Position numbers and translations under genes: made by a program
Assembly (NCBI RefSeq): GCF_018327685.1
Contig: NZ_BNEL01000001.1
Coordinates: 806,001 to 870,000, forward strand
DNA: 64,000 nucleotides
DNA from: Streptomyces sp. TS71-3
Lineage (GTDB): Bacteria; Actinomycetota; Actinomycetes; Streptomycetales; Streptomycetaceae
Direction: 5' to 3'
Part shown: one piece after another, positions 26,989 to 35,563 of the stretch
Layout of the letters: every line of letters begins with the position of its first letter
Numbering within the stretch: position 1 is the stretch's first letter
The notes under the pieces: generated by a model
Databases searched by the model: none
Seen by the model: only the letters and a program-made list of their open reading frames with translations
Told to the model about the DNA's origin: nothing

Positions 26989-28248
26989 TCAGCGCCGGTT
27001 CAGCCGCCGCACCAGCTCGGGGAGCGGCCAGCGCCTGCGGACCAGGAACACGCCCGCGGCCAGCAGCACCAGCACGCCGCCGGCCACCGCGAGCGCGATG
27101 CCGACGCCGCTCGATCCGCCCTTGGACGCCTGCGTCCGCGCCTTGGCGGCGTTCTTCGCGTCCGAGGCGCCGCTGCCCTTGCCGTCGTCGGGAGCGCCCG
27201 ACTTGCCGCCCGCGGGGGCGGCGCTCTTCGGGGCGACCAGGGCGCCGACCGGTTGGACCTTCCCGTCGGCCGTAAAGCCCCAGTCGAGCAGGCTCGCGGC
27301 CTCCTTGTAGACGGGCAGGATGCCGTTCGCCGACGGGTGCATGACGGTGACCAGCAGCACCCGGCCGTTCCGCTCGGCGACACCCGTGAAGGTAGCGCCG
27401 GCGTTCGTGGTGTTGCCGTTCTTGACGCCCGCGATGCCCTTGTAGGGGTCGAGCCCGTAGTCGCCGGTGAGCAGCCGGTTGGTGTTCTGGATCTCGAACG
27501 ACCCGCGCTTGGTGCCGTGCTTGGTCTTCTCGGTCGCCCCGGGGAACTGCGTCCGCACCGTGGAGCAGTAGTCGCGGAAGTCCTTCTTCTGGAGCCCGGA
27601 GCGCGCGAACAGGGTCAGGTCGTACGCGGACGAGACCTGGCCGGGCTCGTCGTAGCCGTCCGGGCTGACCACGTGGGTGTCGTCGGCCTGGAGGTCGTCC
27701 GCGTGGCGCTGCATGTCGGCCACGGTGTTCTTCACGCCGTGGTTCATCGCGGCGAGGACGTGCACGGCGTCGTTCCCGGAGCGCAGGAAGACGCCCCGCC
27801 ACAGGTCCTCGACCTTGTAGGTCTCGCCCTCCTTGACGCCCACGAGGCTGGAGCCCGCGCCCATCCCGGCCAGGTCGGTCGGCAGGACCTTGTGCTGCTG
27901 GGTCTTCGGGAACTTCGGCAGCAGGGTGTCCGCGAAGAGCATCTTCAGGGTGCTCGCGGGCGGCAGCTTCCAGTGGGCGTTGTGTGCGGCGAGCACCTCT
28001 CCGGACTCGGCGTCGGAGACGATCCAGGAGCGTGCGGTCACGTCCTTCGGGAGCACCGGGGCGTTGGCGCCGAGCTGCACCTGTGTGCCGGGCTTGCCGA
28101 GCTGTGCACCGCCGACGGTCGACATCGACGCCGGCGGCTTCGCCTTGCTCCAGTCGGGGCCGGAACTCGCGAAGGCGGGCACGACGGCCGGGACGGACAG
28201 CAGGGTGGTGGCGGACGCCACAACGGCGAGTTTCTTCAAGGCAGGCAC
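26989..28248 (-). CDS. D-alanyl-D-alanine carboxypeptidase (S11-type penicillin-binding protein)
   Basis: This 419-residue secreted enzyme should trim the terminal D-Ala from peptidoglycan pentapeptides. GTG 28248 gives a signal peptide ('LKKLAVVASATTLLSVPAVVPAFA'). Active-site motifs: SxxK as 'PASTLKML' (about residue 97), SxN as 'SGNDAVHVLA' (about 155) and the third motif as 'GVKNGNTTNAG' (KNG in place of KTG, seen in actinobacterial members). The C-terminus has a low-complexity Ala/Gly/Lys linker and a membrane anchor 'VGIALAVAGGVLVLLAAGVFLV' with a basic tail. No strong Shine-Dalgarno was seen at the chosen start. Convergent with the arabinose-donor operon. Confidence 0.9.
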   Translation of the reverse strand: MPALKKLAVVASATTLLSVPAVVPAFASSGPDWSKAKPPASMSTVGGAQLGKPGTQVQLGANAPVLPKDVTARSWIVSDAESGEVLAAHNAHWKLPPASTLKMLFADTLLPKFPKTQQHKVLPTDLAGMGAGSSLVGVKEGETYKVEDLWRGVFLRSGNDAVHVLAAMNHGVKNTVADMQRHADDLQADDTHVVSPDGYDEPGQVSSAYDLTLFARSGLQKKDFRDYCSTVRTQFPGATEKTKHGTKRGSFEIQNTNRLLTGDYGLDPYKGIAGVKNGNTTNAGATFTGVAERNGRVLLVTVMHPSANGILPVYKEAASLLDWGFTADGKVQPVGALVAPKSAAPAGGKSGAPDDGKGSGASDAKNAAKARTQASKGGSSGVGIALAVAGGVLVLLAAGVFLVRRRWPLPELVRRLNRR

Positions 28249-28879
28249 GTTCGAGAACGTACACGGAGAGGGTGCCCCAGTGGTCGTTGCGGGGCTCTTT
28301 TCGCGTCTTCCGCTGACGCCCCTTCGGTCGCTCTCCGTAGCCGGTCCGCCGCCGTGCGCCACCGGATCCGGGGCCCGGGCAGCTCGTCGCCGGAGCGCCG
28401 CCCGCTCGCCGCGGGGCGGCCGGGCCGCGGCCCTGTGGCCAACGCCACTCCGCTGACGCAGGCCGACGGCTCCCCGCACGTCACCCGGGGGCCGCCCACG
28501 TGCCGCTGTCCCGCCGTCCGGAAGCCGCCGGGCGGTCATCGGGGCGGTCCCGCGAGACGTCACCGAGACGGCCGCCGCAAGGTCGCCGCCACGCTGTCGC
28601 GGCCCGTTCACCATGCACGGCCCAGGCACCGCCGGCAATCCCAAGGAGTCTTCACATCCTGAAAGTTTCCGCCGTCCGCGAGCCGTCGCGGCAGCTCACG
28701 TGGTCTTTCACCGGGCTAGACCACCGGGCATCCGTGAAACGTCTTTACATCCAGGACTATTCATGCGTCACTCATGACGCGTCTACGACAAAGACACGGC
28801 TCTCGCACAGCATCGTCATGCAGGCACAGCACCGCCCGGCACGCACACGACCCCCACACATCGTGCTCAGGAGGAAGCT
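28249..28879. promoter_or_regulatory. 631-bp divergent intergenic region with an inverted repeat
   Basis: No gene is supported. The region holds the promoters of the carboxypeptidase (leftward) and the first muramidase (rightward). GCGTCA (28765-28770) and TGACGC (28775-28780) form a 6-bp perfect inverted repeat around CTCA, extendable with near-matches to 8 bp, about 100 bp before the muramidase. TTTCAC near 28706 and GTGAAA near 28734 form a second weaker pair. I looked for a c-di-AMP riboswitch, which precedes some actinobacterial cell-wall hydrolases, and could not find its conserved blocks. Confidence 0.4.
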
Positions 28880-29902
28880 TTGCTCTCTCAACGGCATCGC
28901 ATGCCGAGACTCCGGCCGGGCAGGCGCACCGTGGCAGGCGTCGCCGGGGCGGTCCTCGCCGGTCCGCTGGCCACCGCGGCACCGGCCGCCGCAGACGTGA
29001 ACCCGGAGGGGCGGGCCGGCCGTGGCGCCGCCCCCGCACCCGCACCCGTCTCCACCGCATCCGGGTCCTCCGTATCCGGCTCCACCGCACCCGTCTCCAC
29101 CGCATCCGGCTCCACCGCATCCGGGTCCTCCGTATCCGGCTCCACCGCATCCGGGTCCTCCGTATCCGGGTTCTCCGCGGCCCCCCTCCCGCTCGGCGCG
29201 GGACGCATGGGCATGAGCTACCAGGAGGACACCGGCGACCGCGCGGCGGGCCCGCTGTCCAGCAGCGGTGGCGTCCAGGGCGTCGACGTCTCGCACTACC
29301 AGGGGTCGATCAAGTGGGCGAGCGTGCGGGCCGCCGGCGTCCAGTTCGCCTGGATCAAGGCGACCGAGGGCACGACCTACAAGGACCCCAACTTCAACGC
29401 CAATTACGTGGGCGCCTACAAGAACAAGGTGATCCGCGGCGCGTACCACTTCGCGCGCCCCGACGCCTCCGGCGGCACCGCGCAGGCGAACTACTTCGCC
29501 ACGCACGGCGGCGCCTGGTCCCGGGACAACCTGACGCTGCCCGGTGTCCTGGACATCGAGGGCACCTGCTACGGCAAGTCGAAGACCGCGATGCGCACGT
29601 GGATCGGCGACTTCTACCGGGCCTACAAGGCGAAGACCGGCCGTGACGTGGTGATCTACACCAGCAGGAACTGGTGGAGCAGCTGCACGGGCTCGTGGGG
29701 CGGCATGTCCGCCAAGAGCCCGCTGTGGGTGGCCCACTGGACCTCGGCGGCCTCCCCGACCATCCCGGGCGGATTCCCCGTGTGGACCGTCTGGCAGTAC
29801 TCCAGCACCGGCCGGGTCGGCGGCATCTCGGGCAACGTGGACCGTGACAAGTTCAACGGCACGCGGGCCCGGCTGCTGGCACTGGCGAACAACACCCCCT
29901 GA
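28880..29902 (+). CDS. Secreted GH25 muramidase with repetitive linker
   Basis: This is a 340-residue lysozyme-type glycosidase. It starts at TTG 28880 directly behind AGGAGGAAGC, with no ATG or GTG alternative. A signal peptide ('RRTVAGVAGAVLAGPLATAAPAAA') is followed by a 60-residue Ser/Thr/Gly/Val linker encoded by tandem repeats at about 29047-29170 ('STASGSSVSG' units). The GH25 domain spans about residues 128-340: 'GVDVSHYQGSIKWASV' (first catalytic-strand Asp), 'FAWIKATEGTTYKD', 'IRGAYHFARP', 'GVLDIEGTCYG' (catalytic Asp/Glu) and 'WVAHWT'. It would cleave the MurNAc-GlcNAc bond of peptidoglycan. A close paralogue follows. Confidence 0.9.
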   Translation: MLSQRHRMPRLRPGRRTVAGVAGAVLAGPLATAAPAAADVNPEGRAGRGAAPAPAPVSTASGSSVSGSTAPVSTASGSTASGSSVSGSTASGSSVSGFSAAPLPLGAGRMGMSYQEDTGDRAAGPLSSSGGVQGVDVSHYQGSIKWASVRAAGVQFAWIKATEGTTYKDPNFNANYVGAYKNKVIRGAYHFARPDASGGTAQANYFATHGGAWSRDNLTLPGVLDIEGTCYGKSKTAMRTWIGDFYRAYKAKTGRDVVIYTSRNWWSSCTGSWGGMSAKSPLWVAHWTSAASPTIPGGFPVWTVWQYSSTGRVGGISGNVDRDKFNGTRARLLALANNTP

Positions 29903-30115
29903 ACGCCCCCGGGGCCCGGGACGCCGGGACCCCGGGGCAGCCCCGGCCCTCGGACGGCCACGACGGAGTGTCCCGCCCGAGGCGGCTACGCGGGTAGATC
30001 AACAAGTTGCGGTGGCCCGGACAGCGGTTGGCGCCGGCCGGGCACGCCGCCACCACACAGGTACAGAGCAACCCCCTCACCCCTGTCCTCTCCACAGAAG
30101 TGCCAGGAGGAAGCC

Positions 30116-31006
30116 TTGTTCTCCCGATTCCGCACCGTGAAGGCCGCACAGCGAAGACTCACCGTGGCCGGCGCCCTCTGTGCCACCGCCGCGCTGACCG
30201 TGTCCATGGCATCCGGCACGGCCTCCGCCCAGCCGATGCCGGCCGCCAACCCCATCCCGCTCGGCCAGGGCTACGCGGGCGTCGGCTACGTCACGGACGG
30301 CAAGGACTTCAAGCCGGACACGCGGTCGCTCCAGCTCAACGTCCCCGGCGTGCTCGGCCCGAACCTGTCGGCGTACCCGGCGGGCGTCGACATCTCGCAC
30401 TACCAGGGTTCGATCAACTGGTCGTCGGTGAAGGGTGCCGGCATCGAGTTCGCCTGGATGAAGGCGACCGAGGGCACCACGTACAAGGACCCGACCTTCA
30501 ACACGAACTACCTGAACGCGTACAACGCCGGCGTCATCCGGGGCGCGTACCACTTCGCGCGGCCCGACGTCTCCGACGGCGCCACGCAGGCGAACTACTT
30601 CGCGAGCAACGGCGGCGCCTGGTCCCGCGACAACCTGACGCTGCCGGGCATGCTCGACCTGGAGGGCGGCTGCGCCGGCCTGTCCCAGGCCTCGATGCGG
30701 ACCTGGATCACGTCGTTCTACAACACGTACAAGAACCGCACCGGCCGTGACGTCGTCATCTACACCAGCCCGAGCTGGTGGAGCTCCTGCACGGGCGGCT
30801 GGAACGGCATGGCGGCGCTGACCCCGCTGTGGGTGGCCCACTGGACGACCGCGGCCAGCCCGAACATCCCCGCCGGCTTCTCGGCCTGGACGATCTGGCA
30901 GTACACGGACGCGGGCTCGGTGAGCGGCATCTCCGGCGCGGTGGACCGGGACCGTTTCAACGGCTCCAGCGCCCGCCTGCTGGCCCTGGCCAACAACACG
31001 CCGTGA
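30116..31006 (+). CDS. Secreted GH25 muramidase (paralogue)
   Basis: This 296-residue GH25 enzyme is highly similar to its neighbour through the catalytic domain ('GVDISHYQGSINWSSVKGAG', 'FAWMKATEGTTYKDPTF', 'RGAYHFARPD', 'GMLDLEGGCAG', 'LWVAHWTTAASPNIP'). It also starts at TTG, behind CAGGAGGAAGCC. The signal peptide is 'LTVAGALCATAALTVSMASGTASAQ'. It lacks the Ser/Thr repeat linker, with a shorter spacer at about residues 35-85. The pair is a tandem duplication with both start contexts conserved. The 213-bp gap between them suggests separate promoters. Confidence 0.9.
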   Translation: MFSRFRTVKAAQRRLTVAGALCATAALTVSMASGTASAQPMPAANPIPLGQGYAGVGYVTDGKDFKPDTRSLQLNVPGVLGPNLSAYPAGVDISHYQGSINWSSVKGAGIEFAWMKATEGTTYKDPTFNTNYLNAYNAGVIRGAYHFARPDVSDGATQANYFASNGGAWSRDNLTLPGMLDLEGGCAGLSQASMRTWITSFYNTYKNRTGRDVVIYTSPSWWSSCTGGWNGMAALTPLWVAHWTTAASPNIPAGFSAWTIWQYTDAGSVSGISGAVDRDRFNGSSARLLALANNTP

Positions 31007-31119
31007 CGTTCTGACCCCGGCGGGCCCTGAGGGGCCCGCCCCTGGGCGGCGGTCGCGCCGTGCGCGGCGTGGCCGCCCCCTGCGGGGTGCGCCCCGGCGC
31101 GCTCAGGCACACTGGCGGT

Positions 31120-31446
31120 ATGAAGCTCAGCCTCCGCGTCTCCTGGTTCCTGCTCGCCTTCGGCGCCTGGAGCTGGGTGATCTGGATCACGTTCGTCAAG
31201 AACCTCTGGCAGGACGGCAGCGGCCTGGCCTTCGACGCCGCCGGCCACCCGACCGCGTACTTCTTCGTCCACCTGACCCTGGCGATCGTCTCCTTCGTGC
31301 TCGGCACGGTGATCGGGGGGATCGGGTTGCGGGGGGTGCGGGCCCACCGGGCGGCGGGGGCGGCGGAGGGTACGGGGGCCGACCCTGCCCCGGCCCCGCA
31401 GGAGGCGGAGCCGGGGGCTCCGGAGCCTGCTCGCCGGAACCGGTAG
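31120..31446 (+). CDS. SCO4848-family small membrane protein
   Basis: This 108-residue protein has two transmembrane segments ('VSWFLLAFGAWSWVIWITFV' and 'FFVHLTLAIVSFVLGTVIGGIGL') joined by a conserved loop 'KNLWQDGSGLAFDAAGHPTAYF', then a Pro/Ala/Glu-rich cytoplasmic tail. The pattern and position near the carboxypeptidase gene fit the SCO4848 family of Streptomyces. Function is unknown. Confidence 0.8.
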   Translation: MKLSLRVSWFLLAFGAWSWVIWITFVKNLWQDGSGLAFDAAGHPTAYFFVHLTLAIVSFVLGTVIGGIGLRGVRAHRAAGAAEGTGADPAPAPQEAEPGAPEPARRNR

Positions 31447-31587
31447 TTTCGCGCCGGGATGCCAGGGCGGATCCGACACCGATCGGTTCGCGGCGAGGTG
31501 GCCCCGCGCGGTCACCGAGCTCCAGGAATGCCGGCTCCCACGCAGTAGTCGTCACCGGCGCCACGCCACAGGGGGAGCCGCCGTGGC

Positions 31588-32613
31588 TCACCGGGCCAGG
31601 CGCAGGTTCCAGCCGCAGGCGCCCTGATCGTCGTCGTAGCGAACGAGGGTCGCGGTGTAGGTCTCTGGGGCCGGACGTCCGGCCTCCTCCCATCCGTCCA
31701 GCCAGCCGCGAAGGATGACAAGGGACGGGGAGTCGGGTGCGTCGGCCAGGATGGTGCCGTCCTGCTGGAGCACGGCGGCCGTCGTCGGCGTGGAGTGCCC
31801 GATGGCCCACAGGTCGGGGCTGAGCCCGGCCATCGTCAGGCGCGGGTCGCCGGTGGTGGCGGCGTAGGTTCGCCAGGACGGCCAGTCGATCGTCTCGCCG
31901 GTGTACGGCTCGGTGTGGGTGTCCTTGAGCAGCAGACTGAGGGCGGTGCGGGCGCCAGTGTGCCGCCAGTCGTCACTCTCGCGCCAGGCGATGGAGATCC
32001 AGGAGGGGGCGGGGACGCGGTTCTCCCAGTCCACCCAGCGGCCCGGCAGGTCGAGGTCCGTCTTGGGGGACGCGGTGGCCTCGATGTAGCCGCCGTTGAA
32101 CACCGCCTCGACGGCCGGCTGCCCGCAGGTGACGCGCACCTCGGCGACCACGGTCATGTTGGGTACGGATGCGATCGGCAGCGGGGCGACGATCAGGGCG
32201 TCGTCGACGGACTGGTCCACCCAGGTCTTGGGCAGCAGCGGCGGGGTACACCAGGCCACCAGCCGGTCGTACGGGGCACGCTCCGGAAAACCGGCGATGC
32301 CATCGGCCGTGAAGCAGCGGATGTTGTCCAGGCCACGCTCGTGGTGGATGAGGTTGGCCCACTCCGTCAGGTACCGGTCGATGTCGAGGCTGGTCACCAT
32401 GCCGGTGGGGCCGACCAGCTCGGCGAGCAGGCCGCCGGAGTAGCCCGAGCCGGTGCCGAACTCTGCGACGCTCATGCCCGGTTGGACGTCCAGGGTGGTC
32501 AGCTCCCGATGGATCACGACGGGGTTGGAACGGTGCGGGGTGGCGCCGCGGCCCTCGTGGTGGGTGTAGTGGCGCTCGGGGACGGATTCGACGGCCAGCG
32601 GGACGGCGGTCAC
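31588..32613 (-). CDS. Lasso-peptide-associated PIMT-like methyltransferase (aspartimide-forming candidate)
   Basis: This 341-residue SAM-dependent enzyme is related to protein-L-isoaspartate O-methyltransferase. GTG 32613 has GGGAG nine bases upstream. The N-terminal half carries the Rossmann core: 'VIHRELTTLDVQPGMSVAEFGTGSGYSGGLLAELVG' (SAM motif I, about residues 33-68) and 'VTSLDIDRYLTEWAN' (motif II). The C-terminal 150 residues are extra compared with housekeeping PIMT ('GRWVDWENRVPAPSWISIAW', 'DLWAIGHSTPTTAAVLQQDG'), as in RiPP-cluster members. In cellulonodin-2- and lihuanodin-type lasso peptides such an enzyme methylates a ring Asp that then closes to aspartimide. It is the last gene of the lasso cluster here. 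Confidence 0.82.
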   Translation of the reverse strand: MTAVPLAVESVPERHYTHHEGRGATPHRSNPVVIHRELTTLDVQPGMSVAEFGTGSGYSGGLLAELVGPTGMVTSLDIDRYLTEWANLIHHERGLDNIRCFTADGIAGFPERAPYDRLVAWCTPPLLPKTWVDQSVDDALIVAPLPIASVPNMTVVAEVRVTCGQPAVEAVFNGGYIEATASPKTDLDLPGRWVDWENRVPAPSWISIAWRESDDWRHTGARTALSLLLKDTHTEPYTGETIDWPSWRTYAATTGDPRLTMAGLSPDLWAIGHSTPTTAAVLQQDGTILADAPDSPSLVILRGWLDGWEEAGRPAPETYTATLVRYDDDQGACGWNLRLAR

Positions 32614-32708
32614 GGATTCACTCCCTGGGGTGCGGTGGATGGAGCACTCGTGTTCTTCAACTGCCTCGCGCGGGTGAAAGACACGAGCCCGGCGGCGCAT
32701 GGGGTCGG

Positions 32709-33122
32709 TCAGATCGTCAAGGCGGTGTGGTGGTGCCACCCTGCCTCGGTGTACTGGCCTACGGGGCCGTGACCGGGATGTTCGGCCCACGCGTGGTACT
32801 CGACCGGAGGCGGGGTGAACCGCACTCCGAGGCACCAGTCGAGGCGCTGCCCGAGCAGGGCCGCGGCGAGGACGCTGCCGAGCGAGGTCTCCATGCAGGC
32901 GGCCCGGCCGGGCCACCAGCGTGCGGCATGCCGCACGGCGGCGACCAGCGCCTCGGCGCGTGCGGTGCCGACGTCGCGTCGGCCGATCCTGCGGGCGAGC
33001 CGGACTGCCTGGACCGTGTGGCGGAAGGGCAAGTGCAGCAGTACCAGGGCAAGGGCGAGTCCGGCAGTGGCAGCCAGGCGCTCACCGTACGTGCCGGTGC
33101 GGGTGGTCGAGTACGCCTCCAT
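32709..33122 (-). CDS. Lasso peptide leader protease (B2, transglutaminase-like)
   Basis: This 137-residue protein matches the lasso B2 protease fold: a short N-terminal helix region ('LALALVLLHLPFRHTVQAVRLARRIG'), the catalytic-Cys segment 'RAACMETSLGSVLAAALLGQRLDWCLGVRF' (Cys about 78) and the His segment 'PVEYHAWAEHPGHGPVGQ' (His about 110). The third triad residue, usually Asp a little after the His, is not obvious in 'HPGHG'. It would remove the leader, as a complex with the RRE protein, just before cyclisation. ATG 33122 is five bases past the RRE stop; GTG 33149/33152 are alternatives. Same strand and order as in other actinobacterial lasso clusters. Confidence 0.82.
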   Translation of the reverse strand: MEAYSTTRTGTYGERLAATAGLALALVLLHLPFRHTVQAVRLARRIGRRDVGTARAEALVAAVRHAARWWPGRAACMETSLGSVLAAALLGQRLDWCLGVRFTPPPVEYHAWAEHPGHGPVGQYTEAGWHHHTALTI

Positions 33123-33127
33123 GCTCG

Positions 33128-33430
33128 TCACGGCCGCCGCGCGTTCCACCACCGGCGGCGCGGGGCCGGGTCCGTGCTGCCATGGGCGAGTCCTTGGGCG
33201 GTGAGCGTGGCTGCGATCGTTCGGATGTCGGCGGCGGCCCGCTCGCCGGGGATGTCGTATCGCTCGGCGAGTCGGGCGGCCGCCTCCTGCCGGGTGGTGC
33301 AGGACAGCAGGAGCATCATCACGGCAGAGGCGGTCGGCGTCAGGTAGGTCCAGCGGCCGGTGCGCTCGTCGAGGAGGGCGCCGCCTTCGTCGGTGAGGAC
33401 CGGGTGGGCACCGTCACGCACGTGCAACAT
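33128..33430 (-). CDS. Lasso peptide RRE/PqqD-like protein (B1)
   Basis: This 100-residue protein has the PqqD-like RiPP recognition fold: 'VLTDEGGALLDERTGRWTYLTPTASAVMMLLLSCTTRQEAAARLAERYDIP' followed by a helix 'AAADIRTIAATLTAQGLA'. It binds the conserved Tyr/Pro positions of the precursor leader and presents it to the protease. ATG 33430 overlaps the cyclase 3' end by 17 bp, so the genes are translation-coupled. Confidence 0.87.
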   Translation of the reverse strand: MLHVRDGAHPVLTDEGGALLDERTGRWTYLTPTASAVMMLLLSCTTRQEAAARLAERYDIPGERAAADIRTIAATLTAQGLAHGSTDPAPRRRWWNARRP

Positions 33431-35274
33431 GGGGGCTCACCTCCTCCCACCAGCACGTCGGTGCGGCGGCGAGCTGCCGCAGCCACACCTCGGCGGTCAC
33501 CACCAGGTGCAGGGCGCCCTGGGCGGTGGGCTGCCCGGCCGCGGCACGGGCGAGCGCGTCGTTGACGGGTGCCTGGGTGACCAACCCGAGGGCGGCCAGC
33601 CGCGATGACGGTCCCACCAGTTCCTTCAGGACAGGGGCGTGATCGCGCAGACCGGCATAGGCGAGCGCGTTGAATCCGCCCTTCGTCGTCCGGGCCAGGA
33701 CGAACCCGGGGAGCACTCTCTTGCCCGTGAACGCCGCGTCCAGCAGCGGCTTGTACTGCCCGGGGGCGCCGCGCTGGTCGGCGGGGACGGCGAGGCAGGC
33801 CCGGATCACCTCGTTGTCCAGGTACGGGGCGGCCAGCTCGATGCCGTGCTCGGCGAGCGCGAGGGCCCGCCACCCGGCGGTGTTCGCGCCGACCCGGGCC
33901 AGGTCCTGCCGGGCGGTCCAGTCCGCCAGGCGGGCCGGGGCATTGGCGAGCGCGCCCGCCGCCTGGTCGACGGCGTCGGCGAGACGGCTGCGGGTGTCCG
34001 TGTTCATCCAGTCGGCCGAGGCCAGCAGTGGTGTCCAGGCGACCGGGCGCTGCGCTTGGGGAATCCAGTCGCGGGCGGGACGGCGCAGTTCATCGGCCGT
34101 CTGCGACCATGCTTTGGCCAGGTCGGTGCGCGAGGCCGGCCACGCGCGGGCGAGTACGGCGAAGGTGGAGGTGTGCCGCAGCCGGGCGTGGACGAGGGCG
34201 TGGCTCCAGGCTTGGCGGTGGCGCCGCTCGCGCAGCAGGTCCGCGAGGTACGACGAAGGCGCGGACAGGACGGCGTCTCCGGCGGCTCCCGTGAAGTGCA
34301 CACCGGGGGTGGGGGCGTTGGCGGCGATCGTGTCGAGGACGGCCCGTTTGATGGAGGCGGTGACCACGTATGCGTTCGGGGCGTCGGTCACTGGCAGCGC
34401 CGCCAGGTCGTGAAGCCCCGCGTAGTAGACGGTGCCCGGGGCGCCGGGAACCGTGTGGTGGGACAGGCCGGGCACGGTGGCCGTGGTACGGGCGGCGAAC
34501 GCGAGGTCGTCGTCACGCAGGCGCTCGTCGGCGAACGTTACCGCGGCCACCGTGCCGCGCTGAGCAGCCAGGCAGGCGAGCGTGGTGGAGTCCAGCCCCG
34601 CGAGATCCGCGCTGATGGGCCGCTCGTCGATCCGCGCTGATGGGCCGCTCGTCGATCCGCGCGGCAACCGCCTCGGTGAGTGCGGCCCGCACCACCCGGG
34701 CCTGCTGCCGCAGATCGGCCGGCGGGTATCGGACCGGCTCGTACCGCTGGACTGCCGCCCCGTCGCGGCCGATCAGCAGCAGATGCCCGCCCGGCACCCG
34801 CCGCACGTCGCGGAACAGGCTCCGAGTGGCGAGCACGTCTGGCTGGCCGAACGCCAGATGGGCGGCGAGCGCGGTGACGTCGACAGGCGCCCCGTCCAGC
34901 GCGGCCAGCGCGGACGCCGCGGTAGCCCACCACGTACCGGCCGCGTCCGTGCGGAAGAAGACCGGATGCTGCCCGGCGAGATCCCCGATCACGGCCAGCG
35001 TCCCCCCGATGCGGGCGACGACGAGGTACGAGCCGGGCCACCGGGTCAGCGCCCGCCAGTCCTTGGCTTGCACGACTGGCAGCGCGTTCCGCAGTTGCCA
35101 TTCGGCGCCGCACTCGCCGATCACGGCCAGTGCCGAGCGGCCGTCACCGCCGGCGCGCACCCGGGCTGCCGGCCACCCGCACGTCCACGTCGTTTCGAGG
35201 CCGGGCACCGCCCGGCCCCCGATGGGCCGCTGATCTGGCCTGGCCCCGCCGTGCCATCCCGCACTCCACCTCAT
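33414..35274 (-). pseudogene. Lasso cyclase (asparagine-synthetase homologue), frameshifted by a 25-bp duplication
   Basis: Two overlapping frames together encode one cyclase. The first (35274 down to about 34640) starts at ATG 35274 and gives the glutaminase-like N-domain ('ALTRWPGSYLVVARIGGTLAVIGDLAGQHPVFFR', 'LAAHLAFGQPDVLATRSLFRDVRRVPGGHLLL') up to 'AARIDERPISAD'. The second (about 34650 down to 33414) resumes with the same 'ARIDERPISAD' and continues 'LAGLDSTTLACLAAQ' (the ATP pyrophosphatase loop), 'GVHFTGAAGDAVLS' and 'LAAPYLDNEVIRACL'. Removing one of the two 25-bp copies at 34604-34653 restores a single frame of about 610 codons. As given, the ATP-binding half cannot be made in frame with the N-domain. 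Alternatives: assembly artefact, or reversible slippage. Confidence 0.88.
34604..34662. repeat. 25-bp tandem duplication inside the lasso cyclase gene
   Basis: Two perfect 25-bp copies (34604-34628 and 34629-34653) begin GATCCGCGCTGATGGGCCGC, followed by the first nine bases of a third. Since 25 is not a multiple of three, the duplication shifts the frame. The duplicated peptide 'RIDERPISAD' appears at the end of one frame and the start of the other. Confidence 0.93.
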
Positions 35275-35344
35275 CGCCTGCCGCCTTCTCTGATCCGTCC
35301 GCGTGTACGTGCTGGTCGAAAGGCGGAGGCACCGGGCGATCCGT

Positions 35345-35362
35345 CCCGTGCCCCAGCACGGG
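35345..35362 (-). terminator. Hairpin between lasso precursor and cyclase genes
   Basis: CCCGTGC (35345-35351) and GCACGGG (35356-35362) form a perfect 7-bp stem with a CCCA loop. It lies in the 163-bp gap after the precursor gene and before the cyclase start. An attenuator here would allow much more precursor than enzyme to be made, as is common in RiPP operons. No T-run follows. Confidence 0.5.
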
Positions 35363-35437
35363 GTGTGGCGGCCCGGCGCCCCCTATCGGGCCAGGACCGG
35401 GACTCGGTTCCCCGTTTTGGCCCCGGCTGTCAGCAGG

Positions 35438-35563
35438 TCAGGCGTTCTTGTACTCGGTGTCGTCGGCGGTGTCGAAGTTGTTGGTGCCCAACGTCACCAT
35501 GACGACAGCGCCGCCATCCAGCACGACGGGCGCCTCGTAGACCGGAGTGGTGGTCTGCTCCAT
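35438..35563 (-). CDS. Lasso peptide precursor
   Basis: This is a 41-residue precursor starting at ATG 35563 with AGGAGG nine bases upstream. The leader (residues 1-25) has the RRE-recognised pattern YxxPx(L/V) as 'YEAPVV' (Tyr9, Pro12) and ends in 'VTL', placing Thr at the conserved penultimate position. Cleavage before Gly26 gives the core GTNNFDTADDTEYKNA (16 residues). Gly1 could close a nine-residue ring onto Asp9. Asp6-Thr7 lie inside this ring, the dyad modified to aspartimide in lasso peptides from clusters with a PIMT-like enzyme, which this cluster has. Tyr13 or Lys14 are candidate plugs. The ring assignment is inference; no gene with transporter features is adjacent. Confidence 0.88.
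   Translation of the reverse strand: MEQTTTPVYEAPVVLDGGAVVMVTLGTNNFDTADDTEYKNA

Noticed and set aside
28249..28879. c-di-AMP (ydaO-type) riboswitch upstream of the muramidase
   Set aside because: The conserved aptamer blocks could not be found; only short inverted repeats are present.
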